A model generated the notes under the pieces. That model saw nothing but the letters and a program-made list of their open reading frames with translations, had not been told where the DNA came from and made no database searches. Positions 8,325 to 17,080 of a DNA stretch of 64,000 nt are shown one piece after another; position 1 is the first letter of the stretch, and every line of letters begins with the position of its first letter. The position numbers were made by a program, and so were the translations under genes. The stretch lies in contig NZ_PQDH01000003.1 of assembly GCF_002964605.1 (NCBI RefSeq), positions 1 through 64,000 of the forward strand, given 5' to 3'. The stretch comes from Vallitalea okinawensis. Its GTDB lineage: Bacteria > Bacillota > Clostridia > Lachnospirales > PQDH01.

Positions 8325-8368
8325 TGCAACCTCCTTGACACATTAATTTGACTTCTAGACACTTATTG

Positions 8369-8432
8369 ATTATAATACAGGTGTTGTATAAAGTTCAATC
8401 AGCATTATTGAAGCATAAGATGTTTATACAAC
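8369..8432 (-). promoter_or_regulatory. Promoter of the oxidoreductase with TetR-type operator
   Basis: Minus-strand -35 TTGAAC (8393-8398) and -10 TATAAT (8369-8374) are 18 bp apart. GTTGTATAAA (8383-8392) lies inside the spacer, and its exact complement TTTATACAAC is at 8423-8432, on the TetR side. The two arms, centred 40 bp apart, could be two half-sites or a loop operator controlling both divergent genes. Confidence 0.65.
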
Positions 8433-8472
8433 ATAAATGACAATAATGTTGTAATTCTGAAAGGAGTCTAAA

Positions 8473-9045
8473 ATGTCCGATCGACGTGTTAGAAGAACAA
8501 AAAAAGTATTGAAAGAAACATTTATTTCTCTTTTGCAAAAAAAAGAAATTCATCGAATTACAGTTAAAGAGATTTCAGACATAGCTGATGTAAATCGCTC
8601 AACATTTTACAACTACTACACAGATGTTTATGATATGCTTGATAAATTAGAAAATGAAGCTATTGAATTACTTGAAAGAGTAATGAAAGAATATTGTACA
8701 GAAAACGATCAAGATTTAATTTCGAGAGCATTTTTTACTGAACTACTCAGAGTAATCAAAGAGAATTCATCATTATTCAACCTGTTCTTTGTAGATGAAA
8801 ATGGCGTTAAATTTGCAGTGAAACTGCAAAATTTGATTTTAACAATTCCAGACTATAAAGTTAATTATGATAAGAATGTTGCTAACTATTATGTTTTTTC
8901 ATACATTGCATCGGGTATTACAGGGATGATTCAATGTTGGCTTAAAAACGAAATGAGCGCACCTATATCAGATGTTAGTGAAATAATGAAGCAACTGATG
9001 GAAAATAATTATGATACTTGTTTGCAATTTCGAAGTAGACTATAA
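8473..9045 (+). CDS. TetR/AcrR-family transcriptional regulator
   Basis: The 190 residues begin with the TetR helix-turn-helix: RVRRTKKVLKETFISLL, ITVKEISDIADVNRSTFYNYY (recognition helix around residues 37-46). The C-terminal ligand/dimer domain carries SGITGMIQCWLKNEM, typical of the TetR_C_33 type. AAAGGAG precedes the ATG. It is divergent from the flavin oxidoreductase, so the ligand is probably a substrate of that enzyme; this is inference from position and the shared palindrome. Confidence 0.9.
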   Translation: MSDRRVRRTKKVLKETFISLLQKKEIHRITVKEISDIADVNRSTFYNYYTDVYDMLDKLENEAIELLERVMKEYCTENDQDLISRAFFTELLRVIKENSSLFNLFFVDENGVKFAVKLQNLILTIPDYKVNYDKNVANYYVFSYIASGITGMIQCWLKNEMSAPISDVSEIMKQLMENNYDTCLQFRSRL

Positions 9046-9181
9046 CTAGAGAGGACGATTAATTGTCCTCTGACTAACGATACAATACATGATACCCTTT
9101 AGAACTCTTTACTACCTATTCGTATATTCTACTATTACTAAAAATAAAATTTAAGGTACTGTTGTTTTTGATATTAAAATA

Positions 9182-9210
9182 AAACCTCATATGTCAATCA
9201 TATGAGGTTT
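9182..9210. terminator. Bidirectional terminator between convergent genes
   Basis: Perfect 12-bp arms AAACCTCATATG and CATATGAGGTTT with a 5-base loop. T-rich tracts follow in both directions, stronger on the minus strand. It separates the TetR gene from the alpha/beta hydrolase. A second hairpin AGAGGAC/GTCCTCT lies at 9051-9072, just after the TetR stop. Confidence 0.8.
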
Positions 9211-9320
9211 GCTATTTAGATTAGTATTTAGGTCCTTGATTTCCTACTTGACTGATATGGGATAAATCATAAATTATCAAATGTACTACTCTTACAGTAC
9301 TTCATAAGCATTACTATGCT

Positions 9321-10331
9321 TTACTCTATAACATCCAATATCACATTATTGACCGCTTCTGGATTAAACATGTGAATATAATGACTTGATCCTTCAACTA
9401 CAATTTGCTCACTATCTGTAGACCATTCCATTAAGTCCTTCTGAAATTGATTAGTAACTACTCCTTTATTGTATTCTTCAGAAGTTATAATTTTAAGTGG
9501 AATATCTTCTAAATGTCCATCTGCTACTAATTTATCTTTCTCCATTCTTAACTCGTCATAATGGTTTTTATTATTTAACCATTTTAAGGCCATGGCCTCG
9601 TCTAATTCCTTCAAATCATCTGATACTAATAAAAGTCCATTTCTAAAGGGCGAAATTGATGTATAAAAATCTGGAATGTTGCATAAAGCCCGAATGATTC
9701 CTATATCTACTAACCCGTTAATGGTATAATTTAAGAGGGTATGTTTTATCGTACCATGCCGTAAAAAGTACTTAGAAGGTCTTTTTTGGCTGACAGAATA
9801 TTCAGGACTAGAACCATCTATTAATATAATACCCTTTACTTCATCACCATATAATTGGGCAAACCTTAAAACTTCACTTGAACCAAAAGAATGTCCAACA
9901 AGTATGTAGGGAGGTTTTTCCCCCGCTTCCTCAAGCAATTTGTGTAACTCAATAGCGATTGTATCTAGATCTCTTGGCTTTTTATCAACCTCACTCCAAC
10001 CATAACCAGGTCGATCATATACGACTATTCTGGAATATTTAGATATGTCATTATACAGGGGATAATAGTCAACATATGGACTAGGTGTACGCCAACCCGA
10101 TGTAAATATTACTGTTTCTTCTCCCTTTCCAGCTCCATAAATATGCATATCATGCCCATTAATATTAAAGATTTGACCAACTGGTTCAAATCGCTTACTA
10201 TCAAGGTATCTACCAGTCTGTTCATATATAATACCAAAGGTAAGTATAACTAGTATCACTAAAAACACTTTTTTCTTCTTACTAAGGTTGGTTAACCATC
10301 TCCCCTTATTACTTTTTAACGGTGTTTTCAT
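9321..10331 (-). CDS. Membrane-anchored alpha/beta hydrolase
   Basis: The 336-residue protein has one N-terminal membrane segment (about 20-38) and then an alpha/beta-hydrolase domain on the outer side. The oxyanion/strand region reads RPGYGWSE, the nucleophile elbow is VGHSFGSSE (Ser about 146), and a C-terminal GSSHYIH supplies the catalytic histidine. It is paralogous to 20480-21469, sharing the anchor and the RPGYGWSE, LLVGHS/HSMG-type and DGSSP/DGTSP blocks. The ATG follows AAAGGGGAG. Substrate unknown; an esterase, lipase or haloalkane dehalogenase-like activity is possible. Confidence 0.85.
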   Translation of the reverse strand: MKTPLKSNKGRWLTNLSKKKKVFLVILVILTFGIIYEQTGRYLDSKRFEPVGQIFNINGHDMHIYGAGKGEETVIFTSGWRTPSPYVDYYPLYNDISKYSRIVVYDRPGYGWSEVDKKPRDLDTIAIELHKLLEEAGEKPPYILVGHSFGSSEVLRFAQLYGDEVKGIILIDGSSPEYSVSQKRPSKYFLRHGTIKHTLLNYTINGLVDIGIIRALCNIPDFYTSISPFRNGLLLVSDDLKELDEAMALKWLNNKNHYDELRMEKDKLVADGHLEDIPLKIITSEEYNKGVVTNQFQKDLMEWSTDSEQIVVEGSSHYIHMFNPEAVNNVILDVIE

Positions 10332-10385
10332 TACGCACTCCCCTTTATCATTTAATTATTGTAATCATCATCTACCTTTACTCCC

Positions 10386-11663
10386 TTAGGATATAATTTT
10401 AGAATCTATCATATCTGCTGGTACAATTGAATGTCTCCTCCAAATGGATAAAAAAAGTCCTGCAGCTAAAATATTAGTAATGTAGTCAGTTGTTCCAAAT
10501 GAGACAAAAGGTAGGCTGGAAGTGACATTACCAATTAACCCCAAACAACTTAAGATATTTATTATAAAATTAATTAATAGATAAAGACTGGAACCTATCG
10601 CAAGATAAAAACCCAGACAATTCTTTATCTTTATACTTTTGAATATCATTGTTCCTAGAAAAATAGAAAATACTGAAATTAAGGTATAGCCAGTTATACG
10701 TCCAAAATGAGCAATGATTATAGTGAAAAAATAATCCGTCCAATTTTCAGGTAAATGAACCCAACCATTTGCATTTAAAAATATTGATTCACCTATCCAC
10801 TGAGAATTAATCAGATAATTTTTGAATTGTAGATCATCCCGAGGTAGTATATATAACGTAAGAACCAGTAAAGAAATAAGCATTATTCCATATGTTATAC
10901 TGACATAAAGCCAACCTTGTTGAATGTGGAAGTGTTTCTTTCTTAAGGTTATGGTAAAAATGATTGCATATATAATTAGCATACTGAAAAGAAGATCAAA
11001 GTTACGATTAATTACCAATGTTGTAAGCGCAATTGCACAAAGGCCGCCTATCTTAATAAAACCGGCTTTACCTTCTCCTCTCTTCTTATTTAACTCAACA
11101 ATAATAGCTATCATAAACATAAAGTTACAAATAGAAACTGTTTTGAAGGAAATTATGCCGACTCTCAAATAAAGTACACCACTATCTACTGTCCCAAATA
11201 ATACCGTTATAAAGGTTAATAAAAGACCCAGAATAAATATTTTTCCATTGATTTCATTAAGTTTTGTATAGTCAAAAAAAATTATAGCAACTAACAAACC
11301 CCACCCTAAAACAGTATAGATTATTTGTCTTTGTCCGAATATACTTCCATTTCCAAATGGTAAATCCCCGATAAAAAATAGTATTCCTGCTCCAAATAAG
11401 CTAAGTAAAATGATTGAACAGATTACTGTCCATTCTGTATAAGGTTTATGGATTTTATTGAGCTGACATCCTAGTTCAAAGGGATCTCCCATACACTGAA
11501 TTGCTTTGACCGTGGCTTCCTGTTTATCAAATCCATCTGCAATATAATCATATACACGCTCGTCTATATGTGTCTCTAACTCTTCCTTTATTACATAGTG
11601 GGCAGTCTTAAAGCGTATCTGTTCACATACCTTTGTAGTAAAGGTAATTTTGTTATCATGCAT
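10386..11663 (-). CDS. SEDS (FtsW/RodA/SpoVE) protein with N-terminal permease-prefix domain
   Basis: The first ~75 residues are a soluble helical domain (HIDERVYDYIADGFDKQEATVKAIQ), as seen before many PadR-controlled membrane proteins. Then come about ten membrane segments of the SEDS peptidoglycan-glycosyltransferase family. HLPENWTDYFFTIIIAHFG corresponds to the loop with the catalytic aspartate (D310), and near the end LIGNVTSSLPFVSFGTTDY matches the FtsW C-terminal signature. The ATG follows GGAGG; a TTG five codons earlier overlaps that site and is not used here. It overlaps the PadR stop by 8 nt (ATGCATGA), so translation is coupled. Probably makes glycan strands under a special condition. 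Confidence 0.82.
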   Translation of the reverse strand: MHDNKITFTTKVCEQIRFKTAHYVIKEELETHIDERVYDYIADGFDKQEATVKAIQCMGDPFELGCQLNKIHKPYTEWTVICSIILLSLFGAGILFFIGDLPFGNGSIFGQRQIIYTVLGWGLLVAIIFFDYTKLNEINGKIFILGLLLTFITVLFGTVDSGVLYLRVGIISFKTVSICNFMFMIAIIVELNKKRGEGKAGFIKIGGLCAIALTTLVINRNFDLLFSMLIIYAIIFTITLRKKHFHIQQGWLYVSITYGIMLISLLVLTLYILPRDDLQFKNYLINSQWIGESIFLNANGWVHLPENWTDYFFTIIIAHFGRITGYTLISVFSIFLGTMIFKSIKIKNCLGFYLAIGSSLYLLINFIINILSCLGLIGNVTSSLPFVSFGTTDYITNILAAGLFLSIWRRHSIVPADMIDSKIIS

Positions 11664-11994
11664 AGCGACTACCTCCAATAACCTTGTTGACTGTCTTACT
11701 GAATAATGACCATTCTTCTTTTTTGCTGGCTAATAGCTTTCTACCATTCTTTGTAAGCTGATAATATTTACGCTTTCTACCTGTATCTCCTTTTGCCATG
11801 TATGAAACAACAGAACCTTCTTTCTCAAGAGAGTGAAGTATAGGGTAGAGAGTTCCTTCCTTAAGAGTAAAAGTATTATCTGAGCGCTGCTCTAACTCCT
11901 TAATCATTTCATACCCATACATATCTCCTGTTTCAAGCATATGCAAGACAAGAAGCATTGTACTCCCTGAAATAAGACTCTTATCAAAGTTCAA
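11656..11994 (-). CDS. PadR-family transcriptional regulator
   Basis: A 112-residue PadR winged-helix repressor: MLETGDMYGYEMIKEL, LKEGTLYPILHSLEKEG (wing and recognition helix), GRKRKYYQLTKNGRKLL. I start it at TTG 11994 because AGGAGG lies 8 nt before it; an in-frame GTG at 12003 sits inside the ribosome site. It is the first gene of a two-gene operon with the SEDS protein and almost certainly represses its own promoter through the long palindrome at 12017-12064. The signal it senses is unknown. Confidence 0.92.
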   Translation of the reverse strand: MNFDKSLISGSTMLLVLHMLETGDMYGYEMIKELEQRSDNTFTLKEGTLYPILHSLEKEGSVVSYMAKGDTGRKRKYYQLTKNGRKLLASKKEEWSLFSKTVNKVIGGSRYA

Positions 11995-12016
11995 AACGTA
12001 CACCTCCTAAATATTT

Positions 12017-12069
12017 ATACCTCGAACATCTATGCTTAACATTATACATAGAGGTTCGAGGTATGTCAA
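12017..12069 (-). promoter_or_regulatory. padR-SEDS operon promoter within an 18-bp-arm palindrome
   Basis: Minus-strand -35 TTGACA (12064-12069) and -10 TATAAT (12041-12046) are exactly 17 bp apart, a near-consensus promoter. The arms ATACCTCGAACATCTATG (12017-12034) and CATAGAGGTTCGAGGTAT (12047-12064) pair at 17 of 18 positions. One arm fills the -35/-10 spacer and the other covers the start of transcription, so a bound repressor dimer would block the promoter. Confidence 0.85.
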
Positions 12070-12256
12070 ATAATTTTTTTACATAATTTAAAATCAAGCC
12101 ATCTTTATAATCATATTGATAATTTAAAACTTAGCAAATTAGAAAAACAGCCTAGTAATTAACATCTCTGAAAGAGCACCTGTAATGAATACGTGACAAG
12201 AATGAGGATTAACAATTTCCTAAGTTGCTAGATTTTGATTAAAAATTAGTAGTAAC

Positions 12257-13912
12257 TTATTTTGATATATAAGTATTTTGAAAGGCTTCTAAAGGGCTAT
12301 AATCATTTATTTGATTATTGTGTAAGTATAATCTTTGTAAATTAGTTAAATTTCTCAATGCACTAATATCCTGTATTTGATTACTGTTAATGTCTAACTC
12401 TTGTAATTTAGATAAATTTTTTAATGCGCTAATATCTTTAACTTGATTATTGCTAAGATATAATACCTGTAAATTATCCAACTCACTTAATGCACTAATA
12501 TCCTCTATTTGATTATAGTAAATATATAACTCTTGTAAATAAGATAAATTACTTAACACACTAATATCTTGTATGAAATGATTATGACTAAGATCAAGTA
12601 CTTGTAAATTTGATAGATTATTTATTATGGAAATATCACTAATTGGATTACTCCCAAGTGTTAGAACTTGTAAATTATACAACTCACTCAATGCACTAAT
12701 ATCGTCTATTTGATTATAGGAACTGTATAACTTTATTAAATTTGACATATTACTCAATGAGTTAATATCTCTAATTTGATTACTGCTAATGTATAGTACT
12801 TGTAATTTAGTAGACTTACTTAATGGGCTAATATCCTCTATCTGATTATAACAAAGGCTTAAAGTATTTAAATTAGCTAAATTACACAAAGCGGTAGTAT
12901 CTTTTATTTGATTTTTATCAAGGTATAAATATTTTAATTTGTTTAGATTACATAATAAACTAACATTTTTTATTTGATTATATCTAAGGTCTAGCTTTTC
13001 TAAATTTGCCAAATTACTCAATGGACTAACATCCTCTATTTGATTACTATTAAGGTATAGTTCTTTCAACAGAGATAAATTCCTTAAAGAACTAATATTC
13101 TTTATTTGATTGTGGTAAAGATCTAATATTACTAAATGAGTTAAATTACTTAAAGGACTAATATCCTCAATTTGATTGTATTGAAGGTCTAACTCTTTTA
13201 AACTCGATAAATTACTTAATGGGCGAACATCTTTAATGAATTGATTACTGCTAAGGTTTAGTATTTGTAAATTAGCAAGATTGCTTAAAGGGTTAATATC
13301 ATTTATGAGATTCCCATTAAGGTGCAACTCTTGTAAATATGTCAAATCACTCAAAGGACTAATATCCCTGATTTTATAACCATCAAGGTACAATACTTGT
13401 AAATTAGTTAAATTACTTAATGAAGTGATATCCACTATTTGATTATAATTGATGTCTAATTTCTGTAGGTTAAATAGAGTACTTAAAGGACTAATATCTA
13501 CTATCTGATTATATCGAAGATCCAACTCTTGTAAATTAGACAAATTACTTAAAGGACTAATATCTACGATTTGATTAAAGCTAAGATCTAACTCTTGTAA
13601 GTTAGATAAATGTTGTATTCCTTCTAAACTTGATATGATATCATTATTTCCATACTTAAAATAATAGTCATCTCTTTCTAACCCGGATATTCTACAATGA
13701 CTTGCATGCAGCGTAGTAATAGCTAAAACATCACTTTTATAAATATCACCATAGGGTCTATTTATTTCTTCTCTTATTAAATTTTCTAAATTAATATCGT
13801 CAAAAACTATTATTTCATCATATAGTCTATTTTCATTTTGTGTAAAGCTAAGATTTAAAACAATCAAAACAAGTATAACTACGATTATTAAGTATTTAAA
13901 ATATCGCCTCAT
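12257..13912 (-). CDS. Leucine-rich-repeat surface protein (internalin-like)
   Basis: The 551-residue protein has an N-terminal signal anchor (about 6-24), a cap region with acidic residues to about 95, and then roughly 20 LRRs of 22 residues with the consensus LSNLxNLQELDLxxNQIxDISP. Two repeats are 23 long (with FIKDV and FIQDI in place of I-x-DI). The array ends about 10 residues before the C-terminus, so there is no LPXTG, binding or catalytic tail; attachment is through the N-terminal anchor only. Such SDS22/internalin-type arrays bind proteins. The gene stands alone, with GGAGG before the ATG. Ligand unknown. Confidence 0.88.
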   Translation of the reverse strand: MRRYFKYLIIVVILVLIVLNLSFTQNENRLYDEIIVFDDINLENLIREEINRPYGDIYKSDVLAITTLHASHCRISGLERDDYYFKYGNNDIISSLEGIQHLSNLQELDLSFNQIVDISPLSNLSNLQELDLRYNQIVDISPLSTLFNLQKLDINYNQIVDITSLSNLTNLQVLYLDGYKIRDISPLSDLTYLQELHLNGNLINDINPLSNLANLQILNLSSNQFIKDVRPLSNLSSLKELDLQYNQIEDISPLSNLTHLVILDLYHNQIKNISSLRNLSLLKELYLNSNQIEDVSPLSNLANLEKLDLRYNQIKNVSLLCNLNKLKYLYLDKNQIKDTTALCNLANLNTLSLCYNQIEDISPLSKSTKLQVLYISSNQIRDINSLSNMSNLIKLYSSYNQIDDISALSELYNLQVLTLGSNPISDISIINNLSNLQVLDLSHNHFIQDISVLSNLSYLQELYIYYNQIEDISALSELDNLQVLYLSNNQVKDISALKNLSKLQELDINSNQIQDISALRNLTNLQRLYLHNNQINDYSPLEAFQNTYISK

Positions 13913-14032
13913 TTTATGCCTCCATTGCTTTCTCTGATTAATAATATAAATAGTTAAAATATATTATTTCCTTTACACTCGATACCTATAAATGTTTTGA
14001 AAGTAAATTTGCTATGAATTATTAAAACTATT

Positions 14033-14079
14033 AAATATAAAAGTCCTTACTATTACAGATAGTAAGGACTTTTATATTT
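14033..14079. terminator. Perfect 21-bp-arm terminator
   Basis: The arms 14033-14053 and 14059-14079 are exact complements around the loop TACAG, with A/T-rich ends giving T-tracts in both directions. It lies just after the GNAT gene at 14129-14680. Confidence 0.85.
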
Positions 14080-14128
14080 AATATCCTAATCATATATTTC
14101 CACTCACCAATATTTAACTTGATGAAAC

Positions 14129-14680
14129 TTAATTATACCTAACATTATATTCTAATTGGAGATCTCTTTCATCTTTCTCTAATAAGTCATAGTTAATTTC
14201 TATTGCATCTACCCATCCCATGGATCTATAAAATGCAATTGTATCTTCGGTAGAAGCTGCACATGCATAAAGTTTATCTGCACCCCATGTTTTTGCGATT
14301 CCAATACATCGAGTTATTAACTCTTTACCTATTCCCATTCCGCGATATTGTTTGGAGATAAAAATCGAATCAAGTTGAACATAATTAGCCATTTCTCCAA
14401 AAAACTCACGATTTAAGGAAGCGTAACCGATCAGTTTATCTTCAGTATTGAATACTCCAAAGGCTATACCACCTGAAGTAATCGTTTCTAATAATGCAGA
14501 TTCATACGCTTCATATCCATCTGGCCATCCCTCTTCCATATAGCTGATGGTCACGAGTTGAAGTCTATCATCAACTCTTCTCCATGCTTTCTCTATCCAT
14601 TGACTTGTATCAATTTCTTGTATTCTACTACAATCTTCTTTTGATAAAATTCTATACTTAAAATCTACCTTAAAACTCAT
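14129..14680 (-). CDS. GNAT-family N-acetyltransferase
   Basis: The 183 residues show the GNAT core: VQLDSIFISKQYRGMGIGKELITRC with the acetyl-CoA pyrophosphate loop (Q/R-x-x-G-x-G/A as YRGMGIG) and the later AAASTEDTIAFYRSMGWVDA segment. It acetylates an amine in the cytoplasm; the acceptor is unknown. AGAGGA precedes the ATG. The adjacent upstream gene, 26 bp away, encodes another GNAT, so the two are probably cotranscribed. Confidence 0.85.
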   Translation of the reverse strand: MSFKVDFKYRILSKEDCSRIQEIDTSQWIEKAWRRVDDRLQLVTISYMEEGWPDGYEAYESALLETITSGGIAFGVFNTEDKLIGYASLNREFFGEMANYVQLDSIFISKQYRGMGIGKELITRCIGIAKTWGADKLYACAASTEDTIAFYRSMGWVDAIEINYDLLEKDERDLQLEYNVRYN

Positions 14681-14706
14681 AAGTAATTATCCTCTACTCT
14701 CTCCCT

Positions 14707-15261
14707 TTATTTCCAATCACGTTTCAACAGAGCATAAAGGTAATGATCATAGAACTTACCTCGAAAATAACATTCATCTCGTAATAACCCTTCTCTAGAG
14801 AATTTCAAACGCTCTAGTAACCTGAAAGAATTTTCATTCTCTGTTGATATAAACGCTTGTATTCTGTTTAATCCCATATTTTTAAATCCACTTTCAATCA
14901 CAGAATATAGTGCTTCCGCCATTATCCCTTTACCCCAATAGTCATAGGCTAGATCATATCCAATCTCAGCCTTAAAACTTGCTGGGTTCCAACAATGAAA
15001 CCCACAAGTACCAATCGGCAGATGATTCTCTTTATAAAATATAATCCATCTATTTCTACCAGTTTTAACTGGATCTTTATAAAAATCTATAATCCCTTGA
15101 GCTTCCTCTTGTGTTTTAACTGGTTCTTCATCATATAAATATTTGCATATAATATCATTGCTAAAATGTTCATATATAAACTTAATATCATTTGGATTTA
15201 TATTTTTTAGTATAAGCCTTTCTGTTTCAAAATCCGGGAAAATTTTATTTATATCTTTCAA
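14707..15261 (-). CDS. RimJ/RimL-type GNAT N-acetyltransferase
   Basis: A 184-residue acetyltransferase of the RimJ/RimL kind: FETERLILKNINPND at the N-terminus, GYDLAYDYWGKGIMAEAL (the CoA-binding loop, in which the usual arginine is replaced: YWGKGIM) and ENSFRLLERLKFSREGLLRDECYFRGKFYDHYLYALL at the end. I start it at TTG 15261 because AAGGAG lies 8 nt upstream; an in-frame GTG 11 codons earlier has no ribosome site. Could modify a ribosomal protein N-terminus or an antibiotic. Confidence 0.88.
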   Translation of the reverse strand: MKDINKIFPDFETERLILKNINPNDIKFIYEHFSNDIICKYLYDEEPVKTQEEAQGIIDFYKDPVKTGRNRWIIFYKENHLPIGTCGFHCWNPASFKAEIGYDLAYDYWGKGIMAEALYSVIESGFKNMGLNRIQAFISTENENSFRLLERLKFSREGLLRDECYFRGKFYDHYLYALLKRDWK

Positions 15262-15382
15262 AACGCCAACTCCTTCTCTTCCCACAAGTGCCACTAAGAA
15301 TAATTCATTATCAATTATATAGATATTAAGATAGATGAGAAAGATATAAAATAATTATATTAGAAAAAGGTACAAATATAAA

Positions 15383-15416
15383 AGGATTAATATCTATTAG
15401 CTTAGATGTTAATCCT
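15383..15416 (-). terminator. Terminator of the YIEGIA operon
   Basis: Arms 15383-15396 and 15403-15416 (AGGATTAATATCTA and TAGATGTTAATCCT) pair at 13 of 14 positions. On the minus strand TTTTATATTT follows, 50 bp after the stop of the 64-residue gene. Confidence 0.75.
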
Positions 15417-15466
15417 CTATTGAACTCTTAAATATTGTTTTATTTATAGTGCTTATATAACACATT

Positions 15467-15661
15467 TTACTCTTGTGTAATAATTATTACACCATTTATA
15501 AGTCCGTAAACATTTCCAGCAAGTGTTCTACCAAGCTCTGAGGCTATTTTTTCTTGTTCATTTTTATCTTTTGCTAAGAAACATGGAACTCCACTGTTAG
15601 ATATTAATTTATTATCTAAGGTTACCATTGCAAGAATACTTCTACTTTGGCTTTCTTTCAT
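15467..15661 (-). CDS. Capping complex subunit for YIEGIA
   Basis: A 64-residue protein whose pattern (ILAMVTLDNKLISNSGVP, CFLAKDKNEQEKIASELGR, NGVIIITQE) is that of the small family named for partnering with YIEGIA proteins. The gene follows the YIEGIA gene by 18 bp with its own AAGGAG, so they form one operon closed by the hairpin at 15383-15416. The partner assignment rests on family naming and adjacency; molecular role is not established here. Confidence 0.8.
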   Translation of the reverse strand: MKESQSRSILAMVTLDNKLISNSGVPCFLAKDKNEQEKIASELGRTLAGNVYGLINGVIIITQE

Positions 15662-15679
15662 AAATATGCTATCTCCTTT

Positions 15680-16570
15680 TTATTTAATTTCTTTCTTTAC
15701 TGTTTCTAAAATAGGAACACTAAAAAGAATTTTTTTCAGCCTATCTATGTCCTTATCTATTGGTACTAATACCAGAGCTAATTCTCCTGTGTCAAAATTT
15801 CTTCGCGTAGCTATATATCTTTCTAAACCTAATAATCTAGAGCATTCATGCATAATAGCTTTTCTCTGTCCGTCATGATTCAAAATAATTTTTTCACTAT
15901 TACCATTTGGTTTCATAATAACACAAAGTCCATTCTTTAGAATACGTTCTCTAGTAGCTGATAAACCTACATTCATTACGTAGATATCATTTACATATAA
16001 ATTGCTACCCTCTTTAAAATGAAGTTTTCCATCTTCAATAGTCATTATATCTCTTAAGTGATGCCCTTTTGTATAATTTTTTAGAAGATTTAATACAAGA
16101 AATCCTACTAATACGCCTGTGCTGATCAGTAATATTGTATTATCAAGATATCTTTCTAATACAAAAATAATAACGGTTGTGGTAAGAGAGGAAATCATAA
16201 CAATATAATTTCTTGCTTCAAAGGATTTAGCGATTCCATCAATATATGCATCACCTCTTGGTGCAGATACATCGCTTTCCAAAGACTTTAAACTTTCTTT
16301 TTCCATTTTCCTTATATCTCTAAATTGTTGTATAGCGAGTGTTAAAAATGTAACTGCAACAAAATTATTTGCCAATAACGCTGGGAAGGCTACTGATCCA
16401 ATTGATGCAGCTATAAATCCAGTTGTTAAATGAATTAAGTAACCATTAGGATAAGTAGGATACTGACGAATATCTCCTCTTAATAACCACCATCGTCCTA
16501 TAAATCCAACTAGAATACCTACTGAAATATATAGAACAGTACTCAGTTCAAGTATATTTTTACTATCCAT
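15680..16570 (-). CDS. YIEGIA-domain membrane protein
   Basis: A 296-residue protein with several N-terminal membrane segments (VLYISVGILVGFIGRWW, then GFIAASIGSVAFPALL), the family motif as DAYIDGIAKSFEARNYIVM, two further membrane segments, and a soluble C-terminal part of about 120 residues. The motif reads YIDGIA, a conservative Glu-to-Asp change. I start at ATG 16570, which follows TTAGGAG; a longer frame upstream has no ribosome site. Paired with the capping-subunit gene. The family occurs in spore-forming Firmicutes; the biochemical role is unclear. Confidence 0.82.
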   Translation of the reverse strand: MDSKNILELSTVLYISVGILVGFIGRWWLLRGDIRQYPTYPNGYLIHLTTGFIAASIGSVAFPALLANNFVAVTFLTLAIQQFRDIRKMEKESLKSLESDVSAPRGDAYIDGIAKSFEARNYIVMISSLTTTVIIFVLERYLDNTILLISTGVLVGFLVLNLLKNYTKGHHLRDIMTIEDGKLHFKEGSNLYVNDIYVMNVGLSATRERILKNGLCVIMKPNGNSEKIILNHDGQRKAIMHECSRLLGLERYIATRRNFDTGELALVLVPIDKDIDRLKKILFSVPILETVKKEIK

Positions 16571-16746
16571 CTCAAATCTCCTAACATGAAATATTCTAAC
16601 TAGAGTATTTTCATTAAAGGAACCTAGTATACTACTTAATGTCAACGGCTACCTATTTGGTTTTGCTCAAACATCTTATAAATATGCAAAAGTTAAACTA
16701 TAATAAAAGTTAGGATGAGTTAGAGGATCAAATTTACCATAATAAA

Positions 16747-16785
16747 AGAAGGATTGAAATCCATTATTATCGATACAATCCTTCT
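16747..16785 (-). terminator. Terminator after the CD3324-family gene
   Basis: Arms AGAAGGATT (16747-16755) and AATCCTTCT (16777-16785); on the minus strand the stem is followed by TTTTATT. Confidence 0.7.
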
Positions 16786-16800
16786 AATATTTAATATATC

Positions 16801-17061
16801 TCATTTTTTATATACTATTTTGCGAATAGTTTCTACTGTAAGACAATACTCTTCTGCTAATACATCAATTGAAGTATTGGCTGCATATTTAGCACGTATT
16901 TTTTCATTTCGCTGTTCATAAAAGCTTCTTGCTCCAGAACCTTCTCCCCATTTCTTACGCTGATCATTTTTAGGGATATAAAGTGCTTTACCATCTGCAT
17001 ATTTTTGAACTTCACGAAGCAACTCATCAGGAAGTATGTCTGAAGCATTTAAATATTTCAT
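16801..17061 (-). CDS. CD3324-family protein (Mor-like helix-turn-helix)
   Basis: The 86 residues match the CD3324 family: NASDILPDELLREVQKYADG, LYIPK near residues 27-31, GARSFYEQRNEKIRAKY, and a C-terminal helix-turn-helix SIDVLAEEYCLTVETIRKIV. That end is like Mor/resolvase DNA-binding segments, so it is probably a small DNA-binding protein. Its gene follows the 345-codon gene by 19 bp and is likely cotranscribed. AAGGGG precedes the ATG. Confidence 0.78.
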   Translation of the reverse strand: MKYLNASDILPDELLREVQKYADGKALYIPKNDQRKKWGEGSGARSFYEQRNEKIRAKYAANTSIDVLAEEYCLTVETIRKIVYKK

Positions 17062-17080
17062 ATCTGCTTTACCCCTTATA

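Noticed and set aside
12257-13912. CRISPR-like regularly spaced DNA repeats (period about 66 bp)
   Set aside because: The periodicity is the codon-level image of 22-residue leucine-rich repeats in an open frame; there are no identical repeats with unique spacers.
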